Of a stretch of 64,000 bases of DNA, positions 7,315 to 17,183 are shown in pieces. The notes below the pieces were generated by a model that did not search any database, was not told the DNA's origin, and was given only the letters and a program-made list of their open reading frames with translations. The DNA lies in NCBI GenBank assembly GCA_031286585.1, contig JAITUC010000010.1, forward strand, positions 95,276 to 159,275, in the 5' to 3' direction. This DNA comes from Delftia acidovorans (GTDB lineage: Bacteria; Pseudomonadota; Gammaproteobacteria; Burkholderiales; Burkholderiaceae_C). The translations under genes and the position numbers were made by a program. Every line of letters starts with the position of its first letter. Positions within the stretch are counted from its first letter, which is position 1.

Positions 7315-10300
7315 ATGCCTTTGAAGATCAGCTTCCCTGAATCCCTGCCCGTATCCGCCCGCCGTGAGGAAATCATGGAGGCCATGGACCGGCACCAGGT
7401 CATCATCGTGTGCGGCGAGACGGGCTCGGGCAAGACCACGCAGCTGCCCAAGATCGCGCTGGCGCTGGGCCGGGGCAAGGTCAACGCCACGCCCGACGAC
7501 AAGGGCCAGGTGCGCGGCCACCTGATCGGCCACACGCAGCCGCGCCGCATTGCCGCCAGTTCGGTGGCCAAGCGCATTGCCGAGGAGCTGAACACGCCGC
7601 TAGGCGATGTGGTGGGCTACAAGGTGCGCTTCCAGGACCGCCTGTCCAAGGATGCCTCGGTCAAGCTGATGACGGACGGCATCCTGCTGGCCGAGACGCA
7701 GACCGACCCGCTGCTCAAGGCCTACGACACCCTCATCATCGACGAGGCCCACGAGCGCAGCCTCAACATCGACTTCCTGCTGGGCTACATCAAGCAGATC
7801 CTGCCCCGGCGCCCCGACCTCAAGGTGGTGGTGACATCGGCCACCATCGATGCCGAGCGGTTCGCCAGGCACTTCGAAGGCCCCAAGGGGCCTGCGCCCG
7901 TGATCATGGTCTCGGGCCGCACCTACCCCGTGGAAATGCGCTGGCGCCCCTTCGAGGAAAAGCGCGACCATGACCTCAATGACGCCATTGCCGAAGGCGT
8001 GGACGAGCTGTGGGCCGGCGGCGCGGGCGGCGACATCCTGGTGTTCCTGCCCGGCGAGCGCGAGATCCGCGAGGCGGCCGACCACCTGCGCAAGCACCTG
8101 GCCCAGCAGCCCGTGCTGCGCCATGCCGAGGTGCTGCCGCTGTTCTCGCGCCTGTCGCAGGCCGAGCAGGACCGCATCTTCGACAGCCACACGGGCCGGC
8201 GCATCGTGCTGGCCACCAACGTGGCCGAGACCTCGCTGACCGTGCCCGGCATCCGCTACGTGATCGATGCAGGCACGGCGCGCGTCAAGCGCTATTCCTT
8301 CCGCAGCAAGGTCGAGCAGCTGCTGGTCGAGCCCATCAGCCAGGCGGCCGCCAACCAGCGCGCGGGCCGTTGCGGCCGCGTGGCCAACGGCATCTGCATC
8401 CGCCTGTACGACGAGGCCGACTTCGGCACGCGCGCGCGCTTCACCGACCCCGAGATCCTGCGCTCCTCGCTGGCCGGCGTCATCCTGCGCATGAAGTCGC
8501 TCGGCCTGGGCGACGTGGTGAATTTCCCCTTCCTCGAAGCGCCCTCGGGCCGCGCCATCGCCGACGGCTACCAGTTGCTGGGCGAGCTGGGCGCGGTGGA
8601 CGAGCGCGGCGAGCTGCTGCCCATGGGCCGCGAGCTGTCGCGCCTGCCGCTGGACCCGCGCGTGGGCCGCATGATCCTGGAGGCGCGCACGCGCGGCGCC
8701 GTGGCCGAGGTGCTGGTCATTGCCTCGGCCCTGTCCGTGCAGGACGTGCGCGACCGGCCGCTGGAGGCCCAGCAGCAGGCCGACCAGCAGCACGCCAAGT
8801 TCGACGACGAGAAAAGCGAATTCAGCGGCTACCTGCGCCTGTGGAAATGGCTGCAGGATGCGCGCGGCGGCAAGGTGGTGGCCAAGAGCCGCAAGGAAAT
8901 GGCCGGCGCCCAGGCGCCGGCCGCCAAGCCCTCGGCGCGCAATGCCGCCTTCCTGCCCGTGGCCCAGCGCAGCGGCGGGCAGAGCGTGGCCGCCCCGGCG
9001 GCCGAGGCGCTGGCGGCCTTCCATCCGCAGGACACCGGCCCCGGCACGGATGACGAGCCCTCGCACAAGCTCAGCAACCGCCAGTGGGAGCAGCTGCTTC
9101 GCCAGAACTTCATCAACATCCGCCGCGTGCGCGAATGGCGCGACATCCACTCGCAGCTGCTGACCGTGGTCAACGAGCACAAGTGGAAGATCAATACCGA
9201 GGCCGCAGGCTACGACGCCGTGCACCTGTCCATGCTGTCCGGCCTGCTGGGCAACCTGGGCTACAAGGGCGATGAAAGCGACGCCTACCTGGGCGCGCGC
9301 GGCATCCGCTTCCATCCGCACCCGGGCGCCCACCTGTCCAAGAAGCCGGGTCGCTGGATCGTTGCGGCCGAGCTGGTGGAAACCTCGCGCCTGTACGGCC
9401 GGGGCATCGCGGCCATCGATCCGCAGTGGCTGGAAGAGGTCGGCGCGCACCTGCTCAAGAAGCAGCTGCTCGATCCGCACTGGTCCAAGACCCAGGCCGA
9501 CGTGGTGGCGCTGGAGCGCGCCACGCTCTATGGCCTGGTGGTCTACAACGGCCGGCGCATGAGCTATGGCCGCATCGATCCGCAGTCCGCGCGCGAGATC
9601 TTCATCCGCCAGGCCCTGGTGGAGGGGCAGTGGGATACGCGCTGGCACTTCCTGCCCGCCAACCTCAAGCTGGTGCGCAAGGTCGAGGAGCTGGAGCACA
9701 AGAGCCGCCGCCAGGACGTGCTGGTCGATGACGAGCTGATCTACGCCTTCTACGACCAGCAGATCCCCAAGGACGTGTTCAGCGGCGCCACCTTCGACCA
9801 TTGGTTCCGCGAGGCGGCCAAGGAAAACGCCGACCTGCTGCGCCTGTCGCGCGACGAGCTGATGCGCCACGAGGCGGCCGGCATCACCACCCAGGCCTTT
9901 CCCAAGGTGGTCAAGCTCGGCGGCGTGGACTGCACGGCCAGCTACCTGCACAGCCCCGGCGACGCGCGCGACGGCATCACCGTCACCGTGCCGCTGTTCG
10001 TGCTCAACCAGGTCAGCGACGAGCGCGTGGAATGGCTGGTGCCCGGCATGCTCAAGGACAAGCTCCAGGCCCTGCTCAAGAGCTTGCCACAGCGCCCGCG
10101 CAGCCGCTTCGTGCCCCTGCCGGAAAGCGCCCAGCGCCTGGCCGAACTCTTCACCACGCCCGAGCGCTGGGGCCAGGGATCGCTGATCGATGCCCTGCTC
10201 AAGCAGGTGCGCGACGAGACCTCGCTGGACGTCAAGCGTGCCGACTTCAAGCTGGACATGCTCAGTCCGCACCTGTTCATGAACTTCCGCATCACGGACG

Positions 10301-11394
10301 AGCATGGACGCCAGCTGGGCCAGGGCCGCAACCTGGGCGCGCTCAAGGCCGAACTGGGCGCCAAGGCGCGCGGCGCCTTTCAGGCGCTGGCCGCGCTGAA
10401 GGTGTCGTCGGTCACGGAGGCCCCCGCACCCGATGCCACTGCTGCCACCGCGCCCGAAACCGGCAGGAAGCCCGCGCCCGCAGCCAAGGCGGAAAAGCCC
10501 GGCCAGGCCACGCCAGCCAGGAATGCCAAGCCCAGCCAGCCCGCCGACAGCCGCTACAAGGAATGGAGCTTTGGCGAACTGCCCGAGCTGATGGAGATCG
10601 GCCGGGGCGGGCAGACGCTGATCGGCTTTCCGGCGCTGATCGACCACGGCGATGCCGTCGGCATCGAGGTCTTCGACGAGCCCGAGGTCGCGGCCGCACG
10701 CCACCGCGTGGGCCTGCGCCGCCTGTTCGCGCTGCAGATCCGCGACGCGCTCAAGTACCTGGAAAAGAACATTCCAGACCTGCAGAAAATGGCCGTCGCC
10801 TACATGCCGCTGGGCACGCAGGAGGAGCTGCGCGAGCAGATCATCGACGTGGCCATAGACCGCGCCTTCCTGCAGGAGCCGCTGCCCACCAACGACGCTC
10901 AGTTCAAGCAGCGCGTGCAGGACGGCCGCGGACGGCTGACGCTGATCGCCAACGAGGTGGCGCGCATGGCCTCCACCATCCTGGTCGAGTACGCGGCGGC
11001 GCAGCGCAAGATCAAGGACACCAAGAACGCGCCTGACGCCACGGCCGACGCCGCCCAGCAACTGCAGCGCCTGGTGCCCAGGAACTTCATCGCGGCCGCG
11101 CCCTGGACCCAGCTGCAGCACTATGCGCGCTACCTCAAGGCCATCACCAGCCGCCTGGACAAGTACCGCGCCGACCCCGCGCGCGACGCCAGCCGCCTGG
11201 CCGAACTGCGCCCGCTGGAGCAGCGCTACTGGCGCCTGGTGGCCGAGCGCAAGGGCCACATCGATGCGCGCATGCAGGAGTACCGCTGGATGCTGGAGGA
11301 GCTGCGCGTGAGCTTCTTCGCCCAGGAGCTGCGCACGCCGTACCCGGTCAGCATCAAGCGGCTGGACAAGGTCTGGCAGCAGCTGCAGAACTAG
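7315..11394 (+). CDS. hrpA: ATP-dependent RNA helicase HrpA (DEAH box)
   Basis: This 1359-residue protein has the size and order of HrpA. Walker A GETGSGKTT lies at about 34-42 and IIDEAHERS at about 141-149. The TSATI motif follows, then the helicase C-terminal region with ATNVAETSLTVPG and QRAGRCGR. The long C-terminal DUF3418-like region typical of HrpA comes after. A low-complexity Ala/Pro/Lys linker interrupts it near residues 1030-1080. Known HrpA enzymes act in mRNA processing and in rescue of stalled ribosomes. Start ATG 7315 was chosen over the open upstream frame because homology begins there. It appears to be a single-gene unit. Confidence 0.93.
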   Translation: MPLKISFPESLPVSARREEIMEAMDRHQVIIVCGETGSGKTTQLPKIALALGRGKVNATPDDKGQVRGHLIGHTQPRRIAASSVAKRIAEELNTPLGDVVGYKVRFQDRLSKDASVKLMTDGILLAETQTDPLLKAYDTLIIDEAHERSLNIDFLLGYIKQILPRRPDLKVVVTSATIDAERFARHFEGPKGPAPVIMVSGRTYPVEMRWRPFEEKRDHDLNDAIAEGVDELWAGGAGGDILVFLPGEREIREAADHLRKHLAQQPVLRHAEVLPLFSRLSQAEQDRIFDSHTGRRIVLATNVAETSLTVPGIRYVIDAGTARVKRYSFRSKVEQLLVEPISQAAANQRAGRCGRVANGICIRLYDEADFGTRARFTDPEILRSSLAGVILRMKSLGLGDVVNFPFLEAPSGRAIADGYQLLGELGAVDERGELLPMGRELSRLPLDPRVGRMILEARTRGAVAEVLVIASALSVQDVRDRPLEAQQQADQQHAKFDDEKSEFSGYLRLWKWLQDARGGKVVAKSRKEMAGAQAPAAKPSARNAAFLPVAQRSGGQSVAAPAAEALAAFHPQDTGPGTDDEPSHKLSNRQWEQLLRQNFINIRRVREWRDIHSQLLTVVNEHKWKINTEAAGYDAVHLSMLSGLLGNLGYKGDESDAYLGARGIRFHPHPGAHLSKKPGRWIVAAELVETSRLYGRGIAAIDPQWLEEVGAHLLKKQLLDPHWSKTQADVVALERATLYGLVVYNGRRMSYGRIDPQSAREIFIRQALVEGQWDTRWHFLPANLKLVRKVEELEHKSRRQDVLVDDELIYAFYDQQIPKDVFSGATFDHWFREAAKENADLLRLSRDELMRHEAAGITTQAFPKVVKLGGVDCTASYLHSPGDARDGITVTVPLFVLNQVSDERVEWLVPGMLKDKLQALLKSLPQRPRSRFVPLPESAQRLAELFTTPERWGQGSLIDALLKQVRDETSLDVKRADFKLDMLSPHLFMNFRITDEHGRQLGQGRNLGALKAELGAKARGAFQALAALKVSSVTEAPAPDATAATAPETGRKPAPAAKAEKPGQATPARNAKPSQPADSRYKEWSFGELPELMEIGRGGQTLIGFPALIDHGDAVGIEVFDEPEVAAARHRVGLRRLFALQIRDALKYLEKNIPDLQKMAVAYMPLGTQEELREQIIDVAIDRAFLQEPLPTNDAQFKQRVQDGRGRLTLIANEVARMASTILVEYAAAQRKIKDTKNAPDATADAAQQLQRLVPRNFIAAAPWTQLQHYARYLKAITSRLDKYRADPARDASRLAELRPLEQRYWRLVAERKGHIDARMQEYRWMLEELRVSFFAQELRTPYPVSIKRLDKVWQQLQN

Positions 11395-11560
11395 CGTGAG
11401 GCCGGTAGGCCTGCAGCTTCCTGAAGATGCGATTTTGATGGCGCTGCGGCTCGGCATCTGTGCATTTCCTGCACAGATGCTGGGCGCGCCGACCCGTTGT
11501 GGCAACTGGCAGGGCTTCCTAGACTGCAGGCATCGCAATGCTTGAAACCAGGAGTCCCTC

Positions 11561-12190
11561 ATGAGCAGCACCGCCACCACAGCCCATCCCACCCTCCGCG
11601 CCCTGGCCGGCGCCTTGCCGCGCAGCGAATTGCCCAAGGGCCGCACCGCGCTGCTGGTCATCGACTTCCAGAACGAGTACTTCATCGGCCGCCTGCCCAT
11701 CCCGCGCGGCCCGCAGGCCCTGGAGCAGGCCCGGCGCCTGCTGCAATGGGCCGATGCCGGGCAGGTTGCCGTGTTCCACATCCAGCACATTGCCCCCGAA
11801 GGGGCACCCGTGTTCGCCGTCAATGGCGGCACCGTCGAGTTCCACCCCGGCCTGCAGCCGCGCGCGGGCGACACCGTGGTGCAAAAGCGCAGCGTCAGCG
11901 CCTTCGTCGGCACCGACCTGGCCGACCAGCTGCGTGCGCGTGGCATCACCACCGTGGTCATCTGCGGCCTCATGACCCACGCCTGCGTGGCCGGCGCCGC
12001 ACGCGATGCCGCGCCGCTGGGCTTCGAGGTCGTCGTGGCCAGCGATGCCGTGGCCACACGCACCATCACGCGCAGCAACGGCGAATCTGTGGACGCCGAC
12101 AGCCTGCACCGTGCCGCGCTGGCCGAGATCGAGGATGTGTTCGGCGATGTCATGCCCACGGACGGTATCCTGGAGCTGGCGCTGCGCTGA
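11561..12190 (+). CDS. Isochorismatase-family cysteine hydrolase
   Basis: The 209 residues show the family triad: Asp in ALLVIDFQNEYF, Lys in TVVQKRSVSAF, and Cys in ICGLMTHACVAGAARDA. Members hydrolyse isochorismate, nicotinamide or other amides, and substrate cannot be chosen from sequence alone. A good ribosome site (CAGGAG) precedes the ATG. The LysR gene 60 bases downstream on the same strand is a likely regulator. Confidence 0.88.
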   Translation: MSSTATTAHPTLRALAGALPRSELPKGRTALLVIDFQNEYFIGRLPIPRGPQALEQARRLLQWADAGQVAVFHIQHIAPEGAPVFAVNGGTVEFHPGLQPRAGDTVVQKRSVSAFVGTDLADQLRARGITTVVICGLMTHACVAGAARDAAPLGFEVVVASDAVATRTITRSNGESVDADSLHRAALAEIEDVFGDVMPTDGILELALR

Positions 12191-12250
12191 GCGGGCCGGG
12201 CGGCATCGGCGGTCCATGCCCCACAATTTCGCCAAAGGAGTGCATGAGCA

Positions 12251-13153
12251 ATGGACAGATGGCAAGCCATGCGGGTGTTCTGCGGCGTGGTGGACGCGCA
12301 GGGGTTCACGGCGGCCCAGGACCGGCTGGGCATGACGCATTCGACGGCGTCGCGCCATGTCAAATGGCTGGAGTCGGAACTGGGCACGCAGCTGCTGCAG
12401 CGCAATTCGCGCGGGCTGAGCCTGACCGACGCGGGGCGCAGCTACTACCTCAGTTGTGTGCAGTTGCTGGAGCAGCTCGATGCGGCCGAGGCCGCACTGG
12501 CGCAGCGCCGTGCGCGCGTGGCTGGCGTGCTGCGCGTCACGCTGCCGCTGGCCGTGGGCGCCATCGAGCTGGGCGACTGGCTGCCCGAGTTCGAGCAGCA
12601 ATTCCCCGAGCTGGAGCTGCAGCTGCTGTGCACCGACCGGCTGGTGGACCTGGTGGCCGAGGGGGTGGATGCGGCCGTGCGCATCAGCCGCCAATTGCCG
12701 GACAGCGGGCTGCAGGCGCGCTTGCTCACGCATTCGCCGCTGGTGCTGGTGGCCTCGCCCGCCTACCTGATGCGCCAGGGCGTGGTGCAGGCGCCCGAGC
12801 AATTGGCCGCGCACCGCGCCCTGGCCTTTGCGGCGGGCCCGGCCCCGTTGCGCTGGAGCGTGGTGTCCGGGCAGGGCGCCGTCACCGAGGTGCAGCCGCA
12901 CACGGCGATGCGCACCGACTCGGTGGCCACCATCTTCGAGGCCGCACGCGCAGGCCGGGGCATTGCGGCGCTGACCTGGCATACCGTGCGCTCGGCCGTG
13001 GAGCGGGGCCAGCTGGTGCGGGTGCTGCCCTGTTTTCATCTGGGGCAGTACAGCTACCACGCGCTGTATCCGCGCACGCGGCATCTGCGTCCGGCCGTGC
13101 GCGCGTTTGTGGATTTCATGGCGCGGCGCTATCGGCAGGGGCCGGGCGGCTGA
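12251..13153 (+). CDS. LysR-family transcriptional regulator
   Basis: This is a 300-residue LysR protein. The DNA-binding domain occupies residues 1-60 (MRVFCGVVDAQGFTAAQ, MTHSTASRHVKWLESELG, RNSRGLSLTDAG). The effector domain contains the usual VRISRQLPDSGL segment. Start ATG 12251 is preferred to the ATG at 12243 because AAGGAG at 12235-12240 is correctly spaced only for 12251. It lies downstream of the cysteine hydrolase and two bases before the HELLH-protein gene, so the three may be cotranscribed. Confidence 0.9.
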   Translation: MDRWQAMRVFCGVVDAQGFTAAQDRLGMTHSTASRHVKWLESELGTQLLQRNSRGLSLTDAGRSYYLSCVQLLEQLDAAEAALAQRRARVAGVLRVTLPLAVGAIELGDWLPEFEQQFPELELQLLCTDRLVDLVAEGVDAAVRISRQLPDSGLQARLLTHSPLVLVASPAYLMRQGVVQAPEQLAAHRALAFAAGPAPLRWSVVSGQGAVTEVQPHTAMRTDSVATIFEAARAGRGIAALTWHTVRSAVERGQLVRVLPCFHLGQYSYHALYPRTRHLRPAVRAFVDFMARRYRQGPGG

Positions 13154-13155
13154 GC

Positions 13156-13659
13156 ATGGTCTTCTGGAGCCGGCCACTGGATGCGCAGGAGCAGGCCTTT
13201 GTGCGCACGCACTTCGGCGCCTCGCTCGATGCGCTGCTGCCGCGCCTGCGCCTGTACCAGCGGCGGCTGGGTGATACGCGCAGGGCGCTGTCCATGAATG
13301 GCGGGCGCATCTTCATGCCGCGCGCCTTCTTCACGCAGTCCGATCCGCGCCAGCCGCTGCGCCTGGCGCATCCGCAGATCGCAGGCATCTTTGCCCATGA
13401 GCTGCTGCACCAGTGGCAGCGCCTGCAGGGCATGCCGGTCACGCGGCAGGCCGCCTGGCTGCAGTTCAAGGCGCTGTGCACGCGCGGCGATCCGTATGCC
13501 TATGAGCGCTGCGACGATCCCCGGCGCATGCTGCAGCGCTTTGTCCATGCCCAGGTGGAGCAGCAGGGCCAGATGTGGGAAGACCATGTGCGCGCCTGCG
13601 TGGCGGGGCAGGGCGATGCGGCGGGGGCCCTGATCGCGGCCCACGTGCGGGGCGCGTGA
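13156..13659 (+). CDS. Putative zinc-binding HELLH protein
   Basis: The 167 residues are of unknown function. The clearest feature is GIFAHELLHQWQRLQG near residue 80, an HExxH zinc-peptidase signature (HELLH). A lone HExxH is not proof of protease activity, and no downstream third ligand is obvious. No signal peptide is seen. The start lies two bases after the LysR stop, so it is translationally linked to that gene. Confidence 0.65.
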   Translation: MVFWSRPLDAQEQAFVRTHFGASLDALLPRLRLYQRRLGDTRRALSMNGGRIFMPRAFFTQSDPRQPLRLAHPQIAGIFAHELLHQWQRLQGMPVTRQAAWLQFKALCTRGDPYAYERCDDPRRMLQRFVHAQVEQQGQMWEDHVRACVAGQGDAAGALIAAHVRGA

Positions 13660-13660
13660 G

Positions 13661-14200
13661 TCAGCTGGGCTGGGTGTCCAGTGCCTCGATCAGGTCATGG
13701 GCCGACACATCGCGGGCCGCGCCAAAGCCCGCCACGTGCCGGGCGATGGATGGCGTGATGCAGACAAAGCGGAAGTCGCCCAGATCGGTCATGAACGCGG
13801 CTTCGGGAAAGCGCAGCACATAGCTGTCGCGCGCACCATCGGCCAGCACGCTGCCGGGCGGCGGCGTGCTGGCCACGCCTTCTATGGCCACGCGCTCCAG
13901 GGCATGCACGCCTTCGCCGTCCGCTTCGGCCGCGCATACCAGCAGGCTGACGGCCGGGTGCAGCTCCATGGCCCGCGTGTGCGCTGCCAGTGCGCTGACG
14001 TGCAGCACGAAGCAGCCAAACTGCGCATTCCAGGCCCAGGGCACCATGGACAGCCGGGGCGCGGGCAGCGCGTCGCCAGCACCGGGGGCAGGGGAGTCGG
14101 CGGGCTGGGTGGCCAGGGCCGCGCTGCGGCGGCGGGCCAGCAGATCGCGCAGCGACAGCTGCAGGCGGGACAGGTGGGGCGGGTGTGGCGTGGCGGGCAT
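13661..14200 (-). CDS. HugZ/PNPOx-like FMN-binding split-barrel protein
   Basis: From the ATG at 14200 the protein has 179 residues. It contains LRDLLARRRSAALAT, PRLSMVPWAWNAQFGCFVLH, LSALAAHTRAMELHPAVSLL-type strands and an FMTDLGDFRFV segment. These match the pyridoxamine-phosphate-oxidase-like split barrel of HugZ-type haem-utilisation proteins. No haem transport gene is adjacent. The open frame continues to 14299, but the extra N-terminus looks non-homologous. It is convergent with the HELLH protein gene, with a one-base gap. Confidence 0.75.
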   Translation of the reverse strand: MPATPHPPHLSRLQLSLRDLLARRRSAALATQPADSPAPGAGDALPAPRLSMVPWAWNAQFGCFVLHVSALAAHTRAMELHPAVSLLVCAAEADGEGVHALERVAIEGVASTPPPGSVLADGARDSYVLRFPEAAFMTDLGDFRFVCITPSIARHVAGFGAARDVSAHDLIEALDTQPS

Positions 14201-14427
14201 GGCTCCATCGTACCTGTGGCGTACCTGTAGCGTGCCCGTGGCCGGCTTGCGAAGGCGGAGGGCGAGTTGGTGTGGCATCGGTATGCCATGGGCGCCCAAG
14301 CGTCACTTTGGCGACGATCTCCTGGGGCCTTCCCCAATGCCGGGAACCGGGTGTGGGCCTAGCCTCGCTGGCAAGGCGGATTGCCGCCGTCCCTTCCACT
14401 CACCGACACTTCAAAGCCCATCCACCC

Positions 14428-16122
14428 ATGCCCTCCCAGCCCGCGCACCACGCTTTCTGGCCCAACCGCCTGCCCCATTCCATCACCGTGCCCGCCACCA
14501 GCGTCTGGGAGAACCTGGCCGTCAATGCGCGACGCTACCCGGACAAGCCGGCCATCCGCTACTTCGGCAGCTCCATCAGCTACCGCGAGCTGTGCGAGGG
14601 CACGGAGCGCATGGCGGCCTACCTGCACGGCCTGGGCGTGCGGCGCGGCGACCGCGTCATTTTGCTGATGCAGAACACGCCGCAACTCATCCTTGCGCAC
14701 TACGCCATCTTCCGTGCCAACGCGGTGGTGGTGCCGGTCAACCCCATGAACATGGCCGAGGAGCTCAGGCACTACATCACCGACGCCGACGCCAAGGTCG
14801 CCATCACCACGGCCGACCTGGCCCCCGAACTGGCCAAGGCCAGCAATGCGCTGGTGCCCGGCCAGCGGCTGGAGCACCTGGTCGTCACCCAGTTCACGGA
14901 CGCCTTCGATGCCGGGGTGCAGGGCGACGATGCCCCGCCCGCGCAGTGGCACGACTGGCTGTTCACCCGGCGTGAGCCCGCCGTGCTCGATGGCGGCAGC
15001 GTCCACACCTGGCAGCAGGCCCTGGCCTGTACCGATGCCGCGCCGCCCCATGTGGTGGGCCGCGACGACATGGCCGTGCTGCCCTACACCAGCGGCACCA
15101 CGGGCCACCCCAAGGGCTGCATGCACCCGCACCGCTCCATCAACCACAACGCCGTGGCGGGCAGCTACTGGGGCAGCGGCACCAGCGAGACCGTGGTCCT
15201 GGCCGTCGTGCCCATGTTCCATATCACGGGCATGGTCTCGGTGCTGCACACGTCCATCTTCGTGGGCGCCACCCTGGTCGTCATGCCGCGCTGGGACCGC
15301 GAGCTGGCCGGGCGGCTGATCTCGCGCTACCAGGTCACCAGCTGGACCAACATCCCCACCATGGTCATCGACCTGCTGGGCAGCCCCAACTTTGCACAGT
15401 TCGACCTCACCAGTCTCAAATACATCGGCGGCGGTGGTGCCGCCATGCCCCAGGCCGTGGCCCAGCGCCTGCTGGAGCAGTACGGCCTGCGCTTTTGCGA
15501 AGGCTACGGCCTGACCGAGACCGCTGCGCCCACGCACAGCAACCCTTCCGAGCACCCCAAGCAGCAGTGCCTGGGCATCCCCTTCATGAGCACCGAGGCG
15601 CGTGTCATCGACCCCGAAACCGGCGCCGATGTCCCTCAGGGAGAGCAGGGCGAAATCGTGGTCCACGGCCCCGAGGTCTTCGACGGCTACTGGAAACGCC
15701 CGGACGCCACGGCCCAGGTCTTCATGGAGATCGACGGCAAGCGGTTCTTTCGCACCGGCGACCTGGGCCACGTGGATGAGGACGGCTACTACTTCATCAC
15801 CGACCGCCTCAAGCGCATGATCAACGCCAGCGGCTTCAAGGTCTGGCCGGCCGAGGTCGAGTCGCTGATGTTCCGCCACCCCGCCATCCAGGAAGCCTGC
15901 GTGATCTCCACGCGCGACGCCTACCGGGGCGAATCGGTCAAGGCCGTCGTCGTGCTGCGTGCCGGCAAGGAAGACACCACGGCCGAGGACATCATCCAGT
16001 GGTGCCGTGAGAACATGGCCGTCTACAAGGCGCCCAGGATCGTGCAGTTCGTCAAGGTCCTGCCCAAGAGCGGCAGCGGCAAGGTGATGTGGCGGCAGTT
16101 GCAGGAGGCGGAGGCGGGCTGA
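14428..16122 (+). CDS. Acyl-CoA ligase (AMP-binding, FadD-like)
   Basis: This 564-residue adenylate-forming enzyme has the P-loop YTSGTTGHPKG at about 220-230 and the EGYGLTETAAPTH motif. The hinge follows as GDLGHVDEDGYY then DRLKRMINASG, and the C-terminal catalytic Lys lies in LPKSGSGKVMW. It would convert a carboxylic acid, ATP and CoA to an acyl-CoA, probably a medium- or long-chain fatty acid. ATG 14428 is followed at once by the conserved domain. The beta-lactamase gene downstream has its own start region. Confidence 0.88.
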   Translation: MPSQPAHHAFWPNRLPHSITVPATSVWENLAVNARRYPDKPAIRYFGSSISYRELCEGTERMAAYLHGLGVRRGDRVILLMQNTPQLILAHYAIFRANAVVVPVNPMNMAEELRHYITDADAKVAITTADLAPELAKASNALVPGQRLEHLVVTQFTDAFDAGVQGDDAPPAQWHDWLFTRREPAVLDGGSVHTWQQALACTDAAPPHVVGRDDMAVLPYTSGTTGHPKGCMHPHRSINHNAVAGSYWGSGTSETVVLAVVPMFHITGMVSVLHTSIFVGATLVVMPRWDRELAGRLISRYQVTSWTNIPTMVIDLLGSPNFAQFDLTSLKYIGGGGAAMPQAVAQRLLEQYGLRFCEGYGLTETAAPTHSNPSEHPKQQCLGIPFMSTEARVIDPETGADVPQGEQGEIVVHGPEVFDGYWKRPDATAQVFMEIDGKRFFRTGDLGHVDEDGYYFITDRLKRMINASGFKVWPAEVESLMFRHPAIQEACVISTRDAYRGESVKAVVVLRAGKEDTTAEDIIQWCRENMAVYKAPRIVQFVKVLPKSGSGKVMWRQLQEAEAG

Positions 16123-16288
16123 CTGGCCATCAGGGCTTCAAAGCCCTCAAGCCTTTGCCCTCGGCGCGCTTGTGACGCGGCCGCCGAGGACGCCGTGGGG
16201 ATGTTTGCTGCATGGGCGTTGCGGAGGCGGCGCGCGCATCTATGATCGCGCGCCAGACACCAACACTGCAGCACACAGTACACAGCAC

Positions 16289-17089
16289 ATGCATGGATTT
16301 CTCGGGTCCGCTGCCACGGCCTTGGCGGCTTTGTTCTGCCTTACCGCTTCCGCGCACGAACTGTGCACCATCGTCGCCGATGCCGACACGGGCGAGTCCC
16401 TGGTGCACAGCGGCCCGGCCTGCGCCGAGCGCGTCACGCCGGCCTCCAGCTTCAAGATCGCCATCAGCCTGATGGGCTATGACGCCGGCATCCTGCAGGA
16501 CGAGTCCCGGCCCGCATGGCCTTACCAACCGGAGTATCCGGACTGGGGCGGCGATGCCTGGCGGCGCGAGATCACGCCCCAGGCGTGGATGAAAGACTCG
16601 GTGTTCTGGTACTCGCAGCAGGTGGCGCGGGAGCTGGGCCAGGAGCGGTTTGGCGCCTACGTCAAGGCCTTTCACTACGGCAACGAGGATGTCTCCGCCG
16701 TTGCCGTGGACCATCCCGGCCACAACGGCGTGTGGGTGGTGTCCTCGCTGCGCATCTCGGCGGCCGAGCAGGTGGCCTTCATGCGCAAGATCGTGCGCCG
16801 CGAATTGCCCGTGAGCAGTCAGGCCATCGACATGACTGCGCGCATCACCCGGCACCCCGTGCCTGTGCAGGGCTGGACCGTGCATGGCAAGACCGGCACC
16901 GGATCGCCCGGCAGCGACAACCGCTACGATGCCAGCCGGGCCTACGGCTGGTATGTGGGCTGGGCCACCAAAGGCGAGCGCAGGCTGGCGTTCGCCACGC
17001 TGATCCAGGATGAACAGGCTCAAAAGCCCAATGCCGGCCTGCGCGCGCGCGATGCCCTGCTGCAGCGATTGCCTGCCGCGGACCGCTGA
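16289..17089 (+). CDS. Class D (OXA-type) beta-lactamase
   Basis: This 266-residue protein has a signal peptide (MHGFLGSAATALAALFCLTA, cleavage near SAHE). Class D landmarks are in order: SSFK at 53-56 (catalytic Ser and carbamylated Lys), S104-V-F, FHYGN ending at 132 (YGN box) and HGKTGTG at 200-206 (KTG box). Length matches the family. Such enzymes hydrolyse penicillins and sometimes carbapenems in the periplasm. No insertion sequence or integron is nearby, so it looks like a resident chromosomal gene. Confidence 0.9.
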   Translation: MHGFLGSAATALAALFCLTASAHELCTIVADADTGESLVHSGPACAERVTPASSFKIAISLMGYDAGILQDESRPAWPYQPEYPDWGGDAWRREITPQAWMKDSVFWYSQQVARELGQERFGAYVKAFHYGNEDVSAVAVDHPGHNGVWVVSSLRISAAEQVAFMRKIVRRELPVSSQAIDMTARITRHPVPVQGWTVHGKTGTGSPGSDNRYDASRAYGWYVGWATKGERRLAFATLIQDEQAQKPNAGLRARDALLQRLPAADR

Positions 17090-17183
17090 CAATGCACGGG
17101 CGTTTTCCTTTCCGCACCTCTCCCACGCCTCTCCCACACCTCTTTCACATATCTCCCGCACAAGAGCGACAGACCGACACCCG

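Noticed and set aside
7600..12405. A 1601-codon open frame on the minus strand opposite hrpA and the cysteine hydrolase
   Set aside because: It runs antisense to well-recognised proteins, has low-complexity Gln/His/Ala/Gly composition and no domain resemblance. It is a product of GC-rich codon bias.
14359..15879. A 506-codon minus-strand frame opposite the acyl-CoA ligase
   Set aside because: Gly/His/Val-rich shadow without known motifs; the plus strand encodes a complete adenylate-forming enzyme.
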